DNA of 24,502 nt from positions 1 to 24,502 of the forward strand of contig CAYNUO010000045.1 in NCBI GenBank assembly GCA_964400405.1, in the 5' to 3' direction. A model generated the notes under the pieces. That model was not told the DNA's origin. It was given only the letters and a program-made list of their open reading frames with translations, and searched no databases. Positions 7,386 to 15,081 of this stretch are shown piece after piece (within the stretch, counting starts at the first letter, position 1; the number at the start of each line of letters is the position of its first letter). Made by a program: the position numbers and the translations under genes. The stretch comes from CANKJK01 sp964400405. Lineage in GTDB: Bacteria > Acidobacteriota > Vicinamibacteria > Vicinamibacterales > UBA2999.

Positions 7386-8717
7386 GTGCGGAAGATCGTC
7401 CTGTGCGTGCTGGCCTGTGTCGTCGTCGCGTCCTCCGGGCTTCGAGCCGAAGACTGGCCGGAGTACCGGGGCGCCGGGCGCGCCGGCGTCTGGAAGGAGA
7501 CCGGCATCGTCGACACGTTTCCCGCCGAGGGGTTGAAGGTCCTGTGGCGGACGCCGGTCAACCGCGGTTTCAGTGGGCCCTCCGTGGCCGGCGGCCGCGT
7601 GTTCCTGACCGACTTCATCGAGGAGAAGGGGCCGAAGGGCACGGAGCGGGCCCTCGCCCTCGACGAGAAGACCGGCAAGATTCTCTGGACGTTCGAATGG
7701 CCGGCTGACTACGGCGGCATTCTGTGGCCCGTGGGGCCACGCGCCACGCCGACCGTCGATGGCGACCGCGTCTACGTCCTGGGCGTGAACGGGAAGCTCT
7801 TCTGCTTCAAGGCCGCAACCGGCCAGCTCGTCTGGAAGAAGGACTACGTCGCCGACCTCGGCGCCGACCCGCGCACGTGGGCCTTCAACTACGGCTACAC
7901 AGGGGCGCCGCTCGTCGACGGCAACAACCTGATCTGCATGGTCGGCGGTCAGCCGGACGCGAAGGTCGTGGCGCTCGACAAGTTCACCGGTCAGGTGATC
8001 TGGAAGTCGCTCTCGATGGAGACAGAGCTGGGTGCGGCGCAGCCGCTGATGATCACCGAGGGCGGGGTGAAGCAGCTCATCGTCTGGTATCCCGGTGCGG
8101 TGGCCTCGCTGAATCCCGAGAGCGGGAAGGTTCGGTGGGAGGCGCCGTGGCGCGTCGGCGGGAGCGCGTCCGCCGCCATGCCGTTCAAGAGCGGACCGCA
8201 CCTGTTCTTCAGCACGTTCTATGACGGCGGCCTGATGCTGAATCTCGACCAGAAGAAGCCGGCGGCCTCGATCGTGTGGAAGGGGAAGAGCAACAACGAG
8301 CTGCAGACCGACGGCCTGCACTCCACGCTCTCCGGACCGGTGATCGTCAACGGGCACATCTACGGCATCTGCAGCTACGGGCAGTTCCGGTGCATGCGCG
8401 TGTCCGACGGGGAACGGCTCTGGGAGACGCAGGCCGTGACCAAAGAGCGATCGAGGTGGGCCACCGGGCACATCGTCGTCAACGCCGGCCGGCTCTTCAT
8501 CAACAACGACCGCGGCGAGCTCATCATCGTGCAGCCGGACCCCACCGGGTACAAGGAGATCAGCCGGACCGCCCTCATCAAGCCCACGTCGCCTCCGGGC
8601 AACCGGCGGCAGCTCGTCAACGTGAACTGGTCGCACCCGGCCTATGCGAACCGGCACATCTACGCGAGGAACGACGAGGAAATCATCGCCGCGTCGCTGG
8701 CGAAGGACGGCAAGTGA
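7386..8717 (+). CDS. Exported PQQ-like beta-propeller protein
   Basis: 443 residues. A Sec signal peptide ends near LRAED (about residue 21). The mature start, DWPEYRGAGRAG, is the motif found at the beginning of many acidobacterial and planctomycete PQQ-like propeller proteins. Repeated blade motifs follow: ALDEKTGKILW, CFKAATGQLVWKK, ALDKFTGQVIWKS, SLNPESGKVRWE and RVSDGERLWE, all of the AxDxxTGxxxW type. It is shorter than true quinoprotein dehydrogenases (near 600 residues), and I see no vicinal Cys-Cys, so PQQ catalysis is doubtful; a binding or scaffold role is as likely. A strong GGAGGAG sits 5 bases before GTG 7386. Its TGA overlaps the ATG of the next gene (TGATG). It is a distant paralogue of the gene at 13810-15033. 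Confidence 0.85.
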   Translation: MRKIVLCVLACVVVASSGLRAEDWPEYRGAGRAGVWKETGIVDTFPAEGLKVLWRTPVNRGFSGPSVAGGRVFLTDFIEEKGPKGTERALALDEKTGKILWTFEWPADYGGILWPVGPRATPTVDGDRVYVLGVNGKLFCFKAATGQLVWKKDYVADLGADPRTWAFNYGYTGAPLVDGNNLICMVGGQPDAKVVALDKFTGQVIWKSLSMETELGAAQPLMITEGGVKQLIVWYPGAVASLNPESGKVRWEAPWRVGGSASAAMPFKSGPHLFFSTFYDGGLMLNLDQKKPAASIVWKGKSNNELQTDGLHSTLSGPVIVNGHIYGICSYGQFRCMRVSDGERLWETQAVTKERSRWATGHIVVNAGRLFINNDRGELIIVQPDPTGYKEISRTALIKPTSPPGNRRQLVNVNWSHPAYANRHIYARNDEEIIAASLAKDGK

Positions 8718-9655
8718 TGCGCGCGCGGCTGCTGGCGGCGTGCGTCGTCGTGGCGGTGTCCGCGCTTGCCGGGGGCGGAGCGCTCCGGGCGCAGACGGCG
8801 CCACCGGCCGTCACGCTGTGGAACCTGAATGCCTACGACATCCTGTTCGTGCTCTCCGGCGGCGGCGCCAATGCCATTGCGCTGACGCGTGACGACGGCG
8901 TGGTGCTCATCGATCCGCTGCCAGCCGGCCTCGGCAAGGCGTCACTGGAGGCGCTCTCCACTGTGACGGACCAGCCCGTGCGCACAATCGTCAACCTGCG
9001 GAGCGGGGCCGCGGACCTGAAGGCGAACCTGGAGTACCCGGACGTGACGACGGTCATCGCCCCGAAGGCGGTCGCGGATCGGGCCGCGGCGCTGGGGCTC
9101 TTCACCGGCGCCGCCGCGAAGTTCGCGCCGTCGAAAGTGGTGACCGGCACGACGACGCACCTCGACGGGCCGGATGTGATGGACCTGATGGTCCTCGGTC
9201 CGGGCCGCACGGGCGCAGAAGCGGTGGTCGTCTTCAAGGAAAAGCGCCTGGCGTACATGAGTGAACTGTTCCCCGGAAAGGCCGTGCCCGTGGTCGACGC
9301 CGCCCTGGGCGGGAGTCTGGTCGGCCTGGGGCAGACGCTGGCGAAGGCCCGGGCCGCGGTCACGGGTGTCCGCTCGGCCGTTCCGGGTCACGATTCGCCG
9401 AAGGCGGGCGGCGTCGGCACGCACAAGCCACAGTCAGTGATGCCGATCTCGACCACCGCGCAGTGGAAGGATGTCGAGGAGTACGCGGATTTCATCGCGG
9501 CGTTCATCGAGGCAGGCCGTCAGGCCAGGACGGCGGGCCGCACGCCCGAACAGGCCGCCGCGGAACTCCGGATGCCGGAGCGCTTTGCGGCCTACGACAT
9601 GACCGGCGCGGCCGCCGCATTCACCGTGCTTTTCACCGAGTTACCGGCCCGCTGA
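8717..9655 (+). CDS. Exported metallo-beta-lactamase-fold-like protein lacking the metal motif
   Basis: 312 residues. The signal peptide ends near ALRAQ (about residue 26). The layout follows the metallo-beta-lactamase fold: NAIALTRDDGVVLIDP (first strands and turn), VRTIVNLRSGAADLKANLEYPDVT at the place where HxHxDH normally sits, GPGRTGAEAVVVFKEKRLAYMSELFPG for the xHTxGDxxVxxxxxxxxFxGDLF segment, then a long helix. At residues 91-100 no His is present and the later ligand positions are also changed, so hydrolase activity of the usual type is unlikely. The ATG at 8717 overlaps the propeller stop, indicating coupled expression and perhaps a joint complex. A substrate-binding or structural role is inferred. 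The fold call is from pattern only. Confidence 0.6.
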   Translation: MRARLLAACVVVAVSALAGGGALRAQTAPPAVTLWNLNAYDILFVLSGGGANAIALTRDDGVVLIDPLPAGLGKASLEALSTVTDQPVRTIVNLRSGAADLKANLEYPDVTTVIAPKAVADRAAALGLFTGAAAKFAPSKVVTGTTTHLDGPDVMDLMVLGPGRTGAEAVVVFKEKRLAYMSELFPGKAVPVVDAALGGSLVGLGQTLAKARAAVTGVRSAVPGHDSPKAGGVGTHKPQSVMPISTTAQWKDVEEYADFIAAFIEAGRQARTAGRTPEQAAAELRMPERFAAYDMTGAAAAFTVLFTELPAR

Positions 9656-9671
9656 GCCCCGGGAGCGGGGC
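9656..9671 (+). terminator. Hairpin after the MBL-like gene, abutting the next promoter
   Basis: GCCCC (9656-9660) pairs with GGGGC (9667-9671) around 6 bases, directly after the TGA stop and one base before the TATAAT at 9673. It may end the propeller-MBL unit, or occupy the region of the next promoter's -35. No T-run. Confidence 0.35.
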
Positions 9672-9672
9672 G

Positions 9673-9678
9673 TATAAT
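9673..9678 (+). promoter_or_regulatory. -10 element (TATAAT) of the molybdenum hydroxylase operon
   Basis: Perfect TATAAT, 36 bases before the ATG at 9715, giving a leader near 30 bases. No clear -35. It suggests the hydroxylase-cytochrome genes have their own promoter in addition to any read-through from 7386. Confidence 0.6.
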
Positions 9679-9714
9679 CGCGAGACTCAGTCGTCCTTTC
9701 CAGCCGAGGTTCCA

Positions 9715-10230
9715 ATGCCGAGCTACACCCTGAATGTGAACGGGAAGACCCAGACGGTGAACGCCGCCGCCGATACCCCGCTCATCTACGTTCTCCGCAA
9801 CGATCTGAACCTCATGGCGACGCGCCTCGGCTGCGGGATGTCGCAGTGCGGCGCCTGCGCGGTCCTCGCGGACGGCAAGGAAATCCGGTCATGCACGACG
9901 ACGGTGTCGCGTGTGACCGGCAAGAAGATCCATACGATCGAGGGGCTGCCCGGCCTGTGGGCCGCGAAGTCCGGCAAGCCGCTGACGGCCGAGACGCTGC
10001 ACCCCGTGCAGCAGGCCTGGATTGACGAGCAGGTGCCCCAGTGCGGCTACTGCCAGAGCGGCATGATGATCGCCGCCGTCGACCTGCTCGAGAAGACCCC
10101 GAAGCCGACCGTCGAGCAGATCCGCACCGCCTTCACCAACACACCGCCCTCGCCCCACCTGTGCCGGTGCGGCACGTACACCGGCATCGTGGCGGCTGTG
10201 CAGCGGGCGTCCAAAGCCATCGCCGGCTGA
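9715..10230 (+). CDS. iorA: 2Fe-2S subunit of a xanthine dehydrogenase-family (isoquinoline 1-oxidoreductase-like) hydroxylase
   Basis: 171 residues, the usual length of the small subunit. The plant-type ferredoxin cluster is CGMSQCGAC (C40, C45, C48) with C60. The second, helical 2Fe-2S domain has CGYC (C110, C113) and LCRCGTY (C150, C152). All eight ligands are present. The subunit passes electrons from the molybdenum centre of the partner encoded 13 bases downstream to an external acceptor, here most likely the dihaem cytochrome encoded third in the operon. No FAD subunit gene is present, as in IorAB-type enzymes. No signal peptide is seen, so it would need to be exported together with the Tat-tagged large subunit. 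The symbol names the family, not a proven substrate. Confidence 0.92.
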   Translation: MPSYTLNVNGKTQTVNAAADTPLIYVLRNDLNLMATRLGCGMSQCGACAVLADGKEIRSCTTTVSRVTGKKIHTIEGLPGLWAAKSGKPLTAETLHPVQQAWIDEQVPQCGYCQSGMMIAAVDLLEKTPKPTVEQIRTAFTNTPPSPHLCRCGTYTGIVAAVQRASKAIAG

Positions 10231-10243
10231 CGGGAGAACAATC

Positions 10244-12550
10244 ATGCAGACCTTCGGCCCCTCACTCACGCGTCGCACGTTCGTCAAGGTCGGCGGCGCG
10301 CTGGTCGTCTCGGCCTCACTCCCGGCCAGGGAATCGGCGGCCGGCGCGGCCGCGGAGACCGCATCACGCACGCTTGACGCCTCGAAGCTCGCGTCGTGGC
10401 TCGAGCTGCACGCCGACGGCACCATCGTCGCGCGCACGGGCAAGACGGAAACCGGCACGGCCTCTTCCGCGTTCTACGCGCAGGCGGTTGCCGAGGAACT
10501 GGACGTGGACCCCGCGAAGGTGTCGATCATCGGGGGCCACACGGACGAGACGCCGGACGGCGGCTTCTCGGCGGGTTTCCTCGGCGGTGTGAACAACCTG
10601 AAGAAGGTTGCGTCCTACACGCGACAGGCGCTGCTGGGTCTTGCGGCCGAGCGCCTGGGCGCTCCGGTGGCCAGCCTGAAGGTCGCCAGCGGCGTCGTTA
10701 CCGGCGGCGGCAAGTCCGTGAGCTACGCGGACCTGGTGAAAGGCCAGCAGCTGAGCCTGACGATTCCGGTGACCGGCCGGCTTGCACGGGTGGACCCGAA
10801 GGACCCGATCGGGATTACGGACCTGATGGGCCTCACGGTGACGGGCAATCCGCCGCTGAAGCCGACCGAGCAATACGCGGTCGTCGGCGGCAACCATCCC
10901 CGGCCGTCGATTGAGGACATCGTGCGCGGCAAGGCCGTCTACAGCGGCGACGTGAAGGTGCCGGGCATGCTGCACGCCCGGATGATCCGCCCCGCGACGC
11001 TCGGCTCGACGCTGGTTGAGCTCGGCAAGCTCGACAAGGCGAAGTTCCCGACGGCTGAAGTCGTCGCGCAGAAGAACCTCGTCGCGGTCGTGTCGCCGAA
11101 CGAGTGGGAAGCCGTATCCGCGGCGCGCGCGGTCTCGGCGCTGACGAAGTGGACGGAGTGGTCGGGACTTCCCGGCAGCGCGAACCTGACGGCGGCGCTG
11201 CGGTCGGCGAAGTGGGAGGACGTCGGACGGCGTGGTGACCTCGCGAAGGCGGAAGCCGGCCTGGCGAAGGCCGCCCGAACCGTTGCGGCCACGTACGAAC
11301 AGCCGTACGTGCGGCACGCGCCGATGGGGGCGTTTGTCGCCACGGCTGACGTGAAGGCCGACGGCATCACGATCTGGTCCCAGTCGTCGCAGTCGCAGGG
11401 GGCCCGGGCGCACATCGCGCACATCATGGGCGTGCCGGTCGAGCAGGTGGTCATCCGGTGGGCACAGGGCCCCGGGCAGTACGGGCGCACCACCTTCGGT
11501 GGTGACGGCGCGATGGCGGATGCGGCCATCCTGTCGAAGCTGGTCGGCAAGCCCGTGCGCGTGCAGTGGACCCTCAGCGAGGATCTGGCCTGGTCGAGCA
11601 CGTCGCCGGGCTGGGTGGCCGACGTGAAGATCGGCCTCGATGCCCAGGGCAATATGGCCGCGTTCAAGAGCGACTGGTACGCGCCGCACGAGAATGACGC
11701 CAGGATGATCGGCGCCGTGCTGGCCGGCACGCCCACCATCAGCCCGAAGACGAAACCGCTCTTCCCGGCGATCTCCACCGTGTGGCCCTACGACAAGGTG
11801 CCGGCGGTGGTGGAGTCAGCGTTCGGCACGGCGAACCTCGCCAACGAGTCCGCCAACGGCGGGTTGCGCGGCAACATCATGCGGACGCCGTGGCAGCGTC
11901 AGCAGAACTTCGCGCTGGAAGCCGCCGTCGAGGAAGCCGCGGCGGCAGCCAAGGCCGATCCGATCGACTACCGCATCCGCCACACGACGGATGCGCGCCT
12001 GATCGAGATCCTGAAGGAGACCGCCCAGGCGGCCGGCTGGAAGAGCCGTCCGTCCCCGAGCGCGGATGCCCGCAGGACCGGCACGACGCCCGTGCGCGGC
12101 CGGGGCGTGGGGGTCGTGATCCGCAGCGGCGCGCAGTGGGTCGGAATCGCGGAGATCGAGGTCGTACCGGCGACTGGTGTCGTGAAAGTGCTGTCTTTCA
12201 CGACGGGCGTGGACGTGGGCAAGGTGATGAACCCCAGGCACCTGGCGTCGAACATCCAGGGCGGGACGGTGATGGGGCTCGGCGAGGCGCTCTTCGAGGA
12301 GGTCACGTTCGACCAGTCGAAGGTCACCAGCACCGACTGGACGAAGTACCGGATCCCGGCCATGGGCGACGTGCCCCAGGTGAAGACCGTGTTCACGTCG
12401 CGCGACGGCCGGGGCATCAATGGCGGCGGCGAAGCCGCGAACACGGTGTCGGCCAACGCCGTGGCGGCGGCCTTCTTCGATGCGACGGGCGTGCAGGCGC
12501 GGCGGGTGCCGCTGACGCCGGCCTACGTGAAGTCGATCCTGAAGGCATAG
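10244..12550 (+). CDS. iorB: Tat-exported molybdopterin-binding subunit of a xanthine dehydrogenase-family hydroxylase (IorB-like)
   Basis: 768 residues. Twin-arginine signal: SLTRRTFVKVGGAL (R10, R11). Molybdopterin-contact segments include GQYGRTTFGGDGAMADA with VGKPVRVQWTLSED, the NGGLRGNIMRTPWQ loop leading to the ALEAAVEEAAAAAKADP helix, and the MNPRHLASNIQGGTVMGLGEALFEE region. The catalytic Glu is expected in GGGEAAN (E730). The length and the two-part architecture match isoquinoline 1-oxidoreductase beta-type proteins, which hydroxylate N-heterocycles or aldehydes using water as the oxygen source. The actual substrate cannot be read from sequence. GGGAGAA precedes ATG 10244. The 13-base gap from the Fe-S gene and 8-base gap to the cytochrome gene mark a single operon. 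Confidence 0.92.
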   Translation: MQTFGPSLTRRTFVKVGGALVVSASLPARESAAGAAAETASRTLDASKLASWLELHADGTIVARTGKTETGTASSAFYAQAVAEELDVDPAKVSIIGGHTDETPDGGFSAGFLGGVNNLKKVASYTRQALLGLAAERLGAPVASLKVASGVVTGGGKSVSYADLVKGQQLSLTIPVTGRLARVDPKDPIGITDLMGLTVTGNPPLKPTEQYAVVGGNHPRPSIEDIVRGKAVYSGDVKVPGMLHARMIRPATLGSTLVELGKLDKAKFPTAEVVAQKNLVAVVSPNEWEAVSAARAVSALTKWTEWSGLPGSANLTAALRSAKWEDVGRRGDLAKAEAGLAKAARTVAATYEQPYVRHAPMGAFVATADVKADGITIWSQSSQSQGARAHIAHIMGVPVEQVVIRWAQGPGQYGRTTFGGDGAMADAAILSKLVGKPVRVQWTLSEDLAWSSTSPGWVADVKIGLDAQGNMAAFKSDWYAPHENDARMIGAVLAGTPTISPKTKPLFPAISTVWPYDKVPAVVESAFGTANLANESANGGLRGNIMRTPWQRQQNFALEAAVEEAAAAAKADPIDYRIRHTTDARLIEILKETAQAAGWKSRPSPSADARRTGTTPVRGRGVGVVIRSGAQWVGIAEIEVVPATGVVKVLSFTTGVDVGKVMNPRHLASNIQGGTVMGLGEALFEEVTFDQSKVTSTDWTKYRIPAMGDVPQVKTVFTSRDGRGINGGGEAANTVSANAVAAAFFDATGVQARRVPLTPAYVKSILKA

Positions 12551-12558
12551 GAGACGTT

Positions 12559-13731
12559 ATGAACCTGAGACTGTTGACCGCTCTGTCCATCATCCTGCTT
12601 GTACCCGCCGTGGCTGGCGCGCAGGGCGACGCGAAGGCCGGAATGGGCGCCTTCAGAGGGAAGCTCTGCCACTTCTGCCACGGAGACAACGGCGAGGGCG
12701 CATTCGGCCCGGACCTGGCCGGTGGCCGTGGTCTGACCATCGAGCAGTTCAGGCACGCGATCCGGAAGCCGTGGGGTGTGATGCTGTCCTATACGGAAAC
12801 CCAGCTTCCCGACGCGCAGATCGACAACATCTATGCCTTCCTGAAGGCCCAGCCCATGTCGAAGGGGCCCGAACACTGGCACTGGCCGGCGGCCGCGCCG
12901 AGCGCGCCCTACGAGCAGCGCGTCTACATGCAGATCACGGGCTGTGGCCAGTGTCACGAGCCCGAGAACAAGATGGGCCGCATGTGGCTGGGCGAGTACG
13001 CAAAGCAGTTGAACTTCGACCTGTTCAAGAAAGTGATCTACACGCACACGCAGAAGTGGCCGCAGCAATCGATGATGGGTAACTACTCGCCCGACCGCCT
13101 GTCAGAGGCGAACCTGCGCTCGATCTACAAGTTCCTGGTCGAGGACCTCGGTGTGCGCGCCTCCATCGGTGCCGTCAAGACGGGTTTCAACCCTGGCAAT
13201 GCGCCGGCGCCGATCACGATTGCGGAGCAGAGCGGCGGCAACACGACCTACAAGCTGACCGTGGCGAACCGCGGGATCAGGAATGTGGGCGTCGATGCGG
13301 AAGGTGTGACCGTGTTCGTGCGTGTGCCTGCCGGTACGAAGGCGGTCAGCGGGACGGGCCCCGGCTACAAGGGCACGCAGACGCTCGCCAGTCTCGGTCT
13401 GCTGCCTGCCCTGGCGCTGGCGGCGCATCCGAACGAGGAAGGTGCTACGCCGCGTCCGCCGGCAGATACCTCCGGCGACGTGATCGTCTGGAAGCTTCCG
13501 AAGCTCGTCGCTGCCGAGTCCGTGGATCTCTCGTTCACGCTGCCGGGCGCGCCGACGGAAGACCTGCTCAAGGCCATGGACGGATCGGCGGTGCACTGGG
13601 AAAAGCCGGGCCGGACGGCCTACGGCAAGGCCCTGAAGTACATCGACACGCGCACGCCCGACAGCGGCGACCACGAACGACTCACGCCGCCGCGCATGCC
13701 GGCGCCGGCCGCGAAGCCCGCCGGCAACTGA
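12559..13731 (+). CDS. Exported dihaem cytochrome c with C-terminal beta-sandwich domain
   Basis: 390 residues. A signal peptide ends near AGAQG (about residue 21). Haem site 1 is CHFCH (C37, C40, H41) with M75 as a likely ligand. Haem site 2 is CGQCH (C129, C132, H133) with a Met in QSMMGNYSP as candidate ligand. After about residue 210 comes a non-haem part (TTYKLTVANRGIRNV ... VTVFVRVPAGT ... VIVWKLPKLVAAESVDLSFTLPG) that looks like an immunoglobulin-like DUF11/CARDB beta-sandwich, then a Pro-rich tail. It starts 8 bases after the hydroxylase large subunit; GGAG overlaps that gene's TAG stop. It is therefore the probable electron acceptor of the hydroxylase. The C-terminal domain is unusual for such cytochromes and may dock the partner. 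Confidence 0.87.
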   Translation: MNLRLLTALSIILLVPAVAGAQGDAKAGMGAFRGKLCHFCHGDNGEGAFGPDLAGGRGLTIEQFRHAIRKPWGVMLSYTETQLPDAQIDNIYAFLKAQPMSKGPEHWHWPAAAPSAPYEQRVYMQITGCGQCHEPENKMGRMWLGEYAKQLNFDLFKKVIYTHTQKWPQQSMMGNYSPDRLSEANLRSIYKFLVEDLGVRASIGAVKTGFNPGNAPAPITIAEQSGGNTTYKLTVANRGIRNVGVDAEGVTVFVRVPAGTKAVSGTGPGYKGTQTLASLGLLPALALAAHPNEEGATPRPPADTSGDVIVWKLPKLVAAESVDLSFTLPGAPTEDLLKAMDGSAVHWEKPGRTAYGKALKYIDTRTPDSGDHERLTPPRMPAPAAKPAGN

Positions 13732-13754
13732 CGCGCGGGGCAGGTACGCTACCG

Positions 13755-13785
13755 ACGGCCGGGGCAGCAGCGCTGCTCCGGCCGT
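13755..13785. terminator. Strong hairpin between convergent genes (bidirectional terminator candidate)
   Basis: The arms 13755-13768 and 13772-13785 form a 14-pair stem with one G-U pair and a 3-base loop. It lies between the end of the dihaem cytochrome gene (+) and the end of the propeller gene (-). No T-run on either strand. Confidence 0.6.
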
Positions 13786-13809
13786 TCGCGCGTACGGGGT
13801 GGGCCGGGG

Positions 13810-15033
13810 CTACTTCGCCCGGATGTCGTACGCGTACACGGTGCCCTGGTCCCGCAGGATCAGCTTGCCGTTGGTCACGATCGGGTGGCTCCAGGTGGGC
13901 AACTCGCCGGCGTTGATGCGGAAGCGGCCGTGCTCGACGTACTGGACGGGTGTGGCCTCCGCGAGGGCCACCTGGCCCTGCTCGCTGAAGAGATACAGCC
14001 GCGCGTCCGCATAAATCAGCGAGCCTTTGCCGACGCTGCGGTGCTGCCACGACACCTTGCCGTCCGCGAACCGCATGGCGGTCAGAATCGAGTTGGAGAA
14101 CCCGTACAGGTACTCACCGACCAGCACCGATGACGCGTGGTGATTCATCATCTCGCGCGTGAAGTACACCTGCTTCGCGGCGGAGCCCGTGACGTCCAGC
14201 AGGATGGCGCCGGTGTCGTAGGCCGACGAGAAGAACACCTTGTTGCCGCTGACGATCGGCGTCGCGATGTTGGCGGTGTTGTTGTTGACGCGGTCGTTCG
14301 TCCACAGCACCTTGCCGGTGGCGACGTCCACGCCCATGCCGTTCCGCTCGGTGAAGAAGATCGCCTGGCGGACGCCACCGATCGTCGCGACCATTGCCGA
14401 GGAGTAGGCCGCCGGGTCACTCTCCGGTGTCTTCCAGATGACGGCGCCCGTCGCCTTGTTGAGGGCCACGATCGTGGCGTTTGGGCCGCCCGGCTGCACG
14501 AGTACCCGGTCTTCGAGGACAAGTGGCGATTCGCTGATGCCCCAGTACGGGTTCTCGCCCTTGAACTCGGTCAGGATGTTCTTCTTCCAGACCGGCTTGC
14601 CGGTCGCCATCTCCAGGCACGCGAGGTCGCCGTTGCCGCCAAGGGCGAAGAGCCTGTCCCCGTCGATGACGGGTGTGCCGCGGGGGCCGTCGCCCCGGTC
14701 ATTGCTGAAGAGCGCGCCGTTTGGCGTTTCCCACACCTTCTTGCCCGTCTCGGCATCGAGCGCGACCACATACTCCGTGGACCCGCGCGTGCCGATGGTG
14801 AAGAGCCGGCCACCGGATGCGGCAAACGACGAGTAGCCTCCGCCGTTGCCGGTCGAGCGCCACAGCAGCGGCGGACCGCCCTGGGGCCAGTCCTTCAGCA
14901 GACCAGTCTCCGCGGACCGGCCGTCGCGGTTTGGACCGCGCCACTGGGTCCAGTCCGGGGCCTGGCCGTCCAGCACGGCCGTGAGCGCGAGAATCGACGT
15001 AGCGGCGACGGTAACGGTTGGCAGCCAGCGCAT
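13810..15033 (-). CDS. Exported PQQ-like beta-propeller protein
   Basis: 407 residues. The signal peptide ends near LDGQAPD (about residue 24). The mature start, DWTQWRGPNRDGRSAETGLL, is the classic opening of this propeller group, and blade repeats follow: ALDAETGKKVWE, CLEMATGKPVWKK, ALNKATGAVIWK, GVDVATGKVLWT, AMRFADGKVSWQ. It resembles the gene at 7386 in the opening and blades but not closely. There is no sign of a quinoprotein active site or haem site. Location periplasmic by signal peptide; ligand unknown. ATG 15033 lacks a Shine-Dalgarno; a CAGAAT hexamer ends 8 bases before it, fitting a leaderless transcript. Divergent from the VOC gene at 15082. Confidence 0.85.
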   Translation of the reverse strand: MRWLPTVTVAATSILALTAVLDGQAPDWTQWRGPNRDGRSAETGLLKDWPQGGPPLLWRSTGNGGGYSSFAASGGRLFTIGTRGSTEYVVALDAETGKKVWETPNGALFSNDRGDGPRGTPVIDGDRLFALGGNGDLACLEMATGKPVWKKNILTEFKGENPYWGISESPLVLEDRVLVQPGGPNATIVALNKATGAVIWKTPESDPAAYSSAMVATIGGVRQAIFFTERNGMGVDVATGKVLWTNDRVNNNTANIATPIVSGNKVFFSSAYDTGAILLDVTGSAAKQVYFTREMMNHHASSVLVGEYLYGFSNSILTAMRFADGKVSWQHRSVGKGSLIYADARLYLFSEQGQVALAEATPVQYVEHGRFRINAGELPTWSHPIVTNGKLILRDQGTVYAYDIRAK

Positions 15034-15040
15034 ACGCGCC

Positions 15041-15047
15041 TATTCTG
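15041..15047. promoter_or_regulatory. Overlapping divergent -10 elements between propeller (-) and VOC (+) genes
   Basis: On the plus strand TATTCT (15041-15046) matches 4 of 6 consensus bases and would serve the VOC gene at 15082. On the minus strand CAGAAT (15042-15047) also matches 4 of 6 and ends 8 bases before ATG 15033. The whole divergent gap is only 48 bases. Confidence 0.4.
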
Positions 15048-15069
15048 CCACTGCGCCATCATGGGTGCC

Positions 15070-15076
15070 GGAGGAA
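15070..15076 (+). promoter_or_regulatory. Shine-Dalgarno that decides the VOC start
   Basis: GGAGGAA ends 5 bases before ATG 15082. This favours 15082 over the in-frame ATG at 15061, which has no ribosome site and would put the binding sequence inside the gene. Confidence 0.6.
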
Positions 15077-15081
15077 GGGGC

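Noticed and set aside
7386..8717. A true PQQ-dependent dehydrogenase
   Set aside because: Too short, no vicinal Cys pair, no haem site; only the propeller repeats are seen. The same applies to 13810-15033.
7353..8804. A 483-codon minus-strand open frame opposite the propeller gene
   Set aside because: A shadow frame; the plus strand has a signal peptide, propeller repeats and a strong Shine-Dalgarno.
14137..15081. A long upstream extension of the VOC frame, including an ATG at 15061
   Set aside because: It overlaps the divergent propeller gene. The ribosome site GGAGGAA lies just before 15082.
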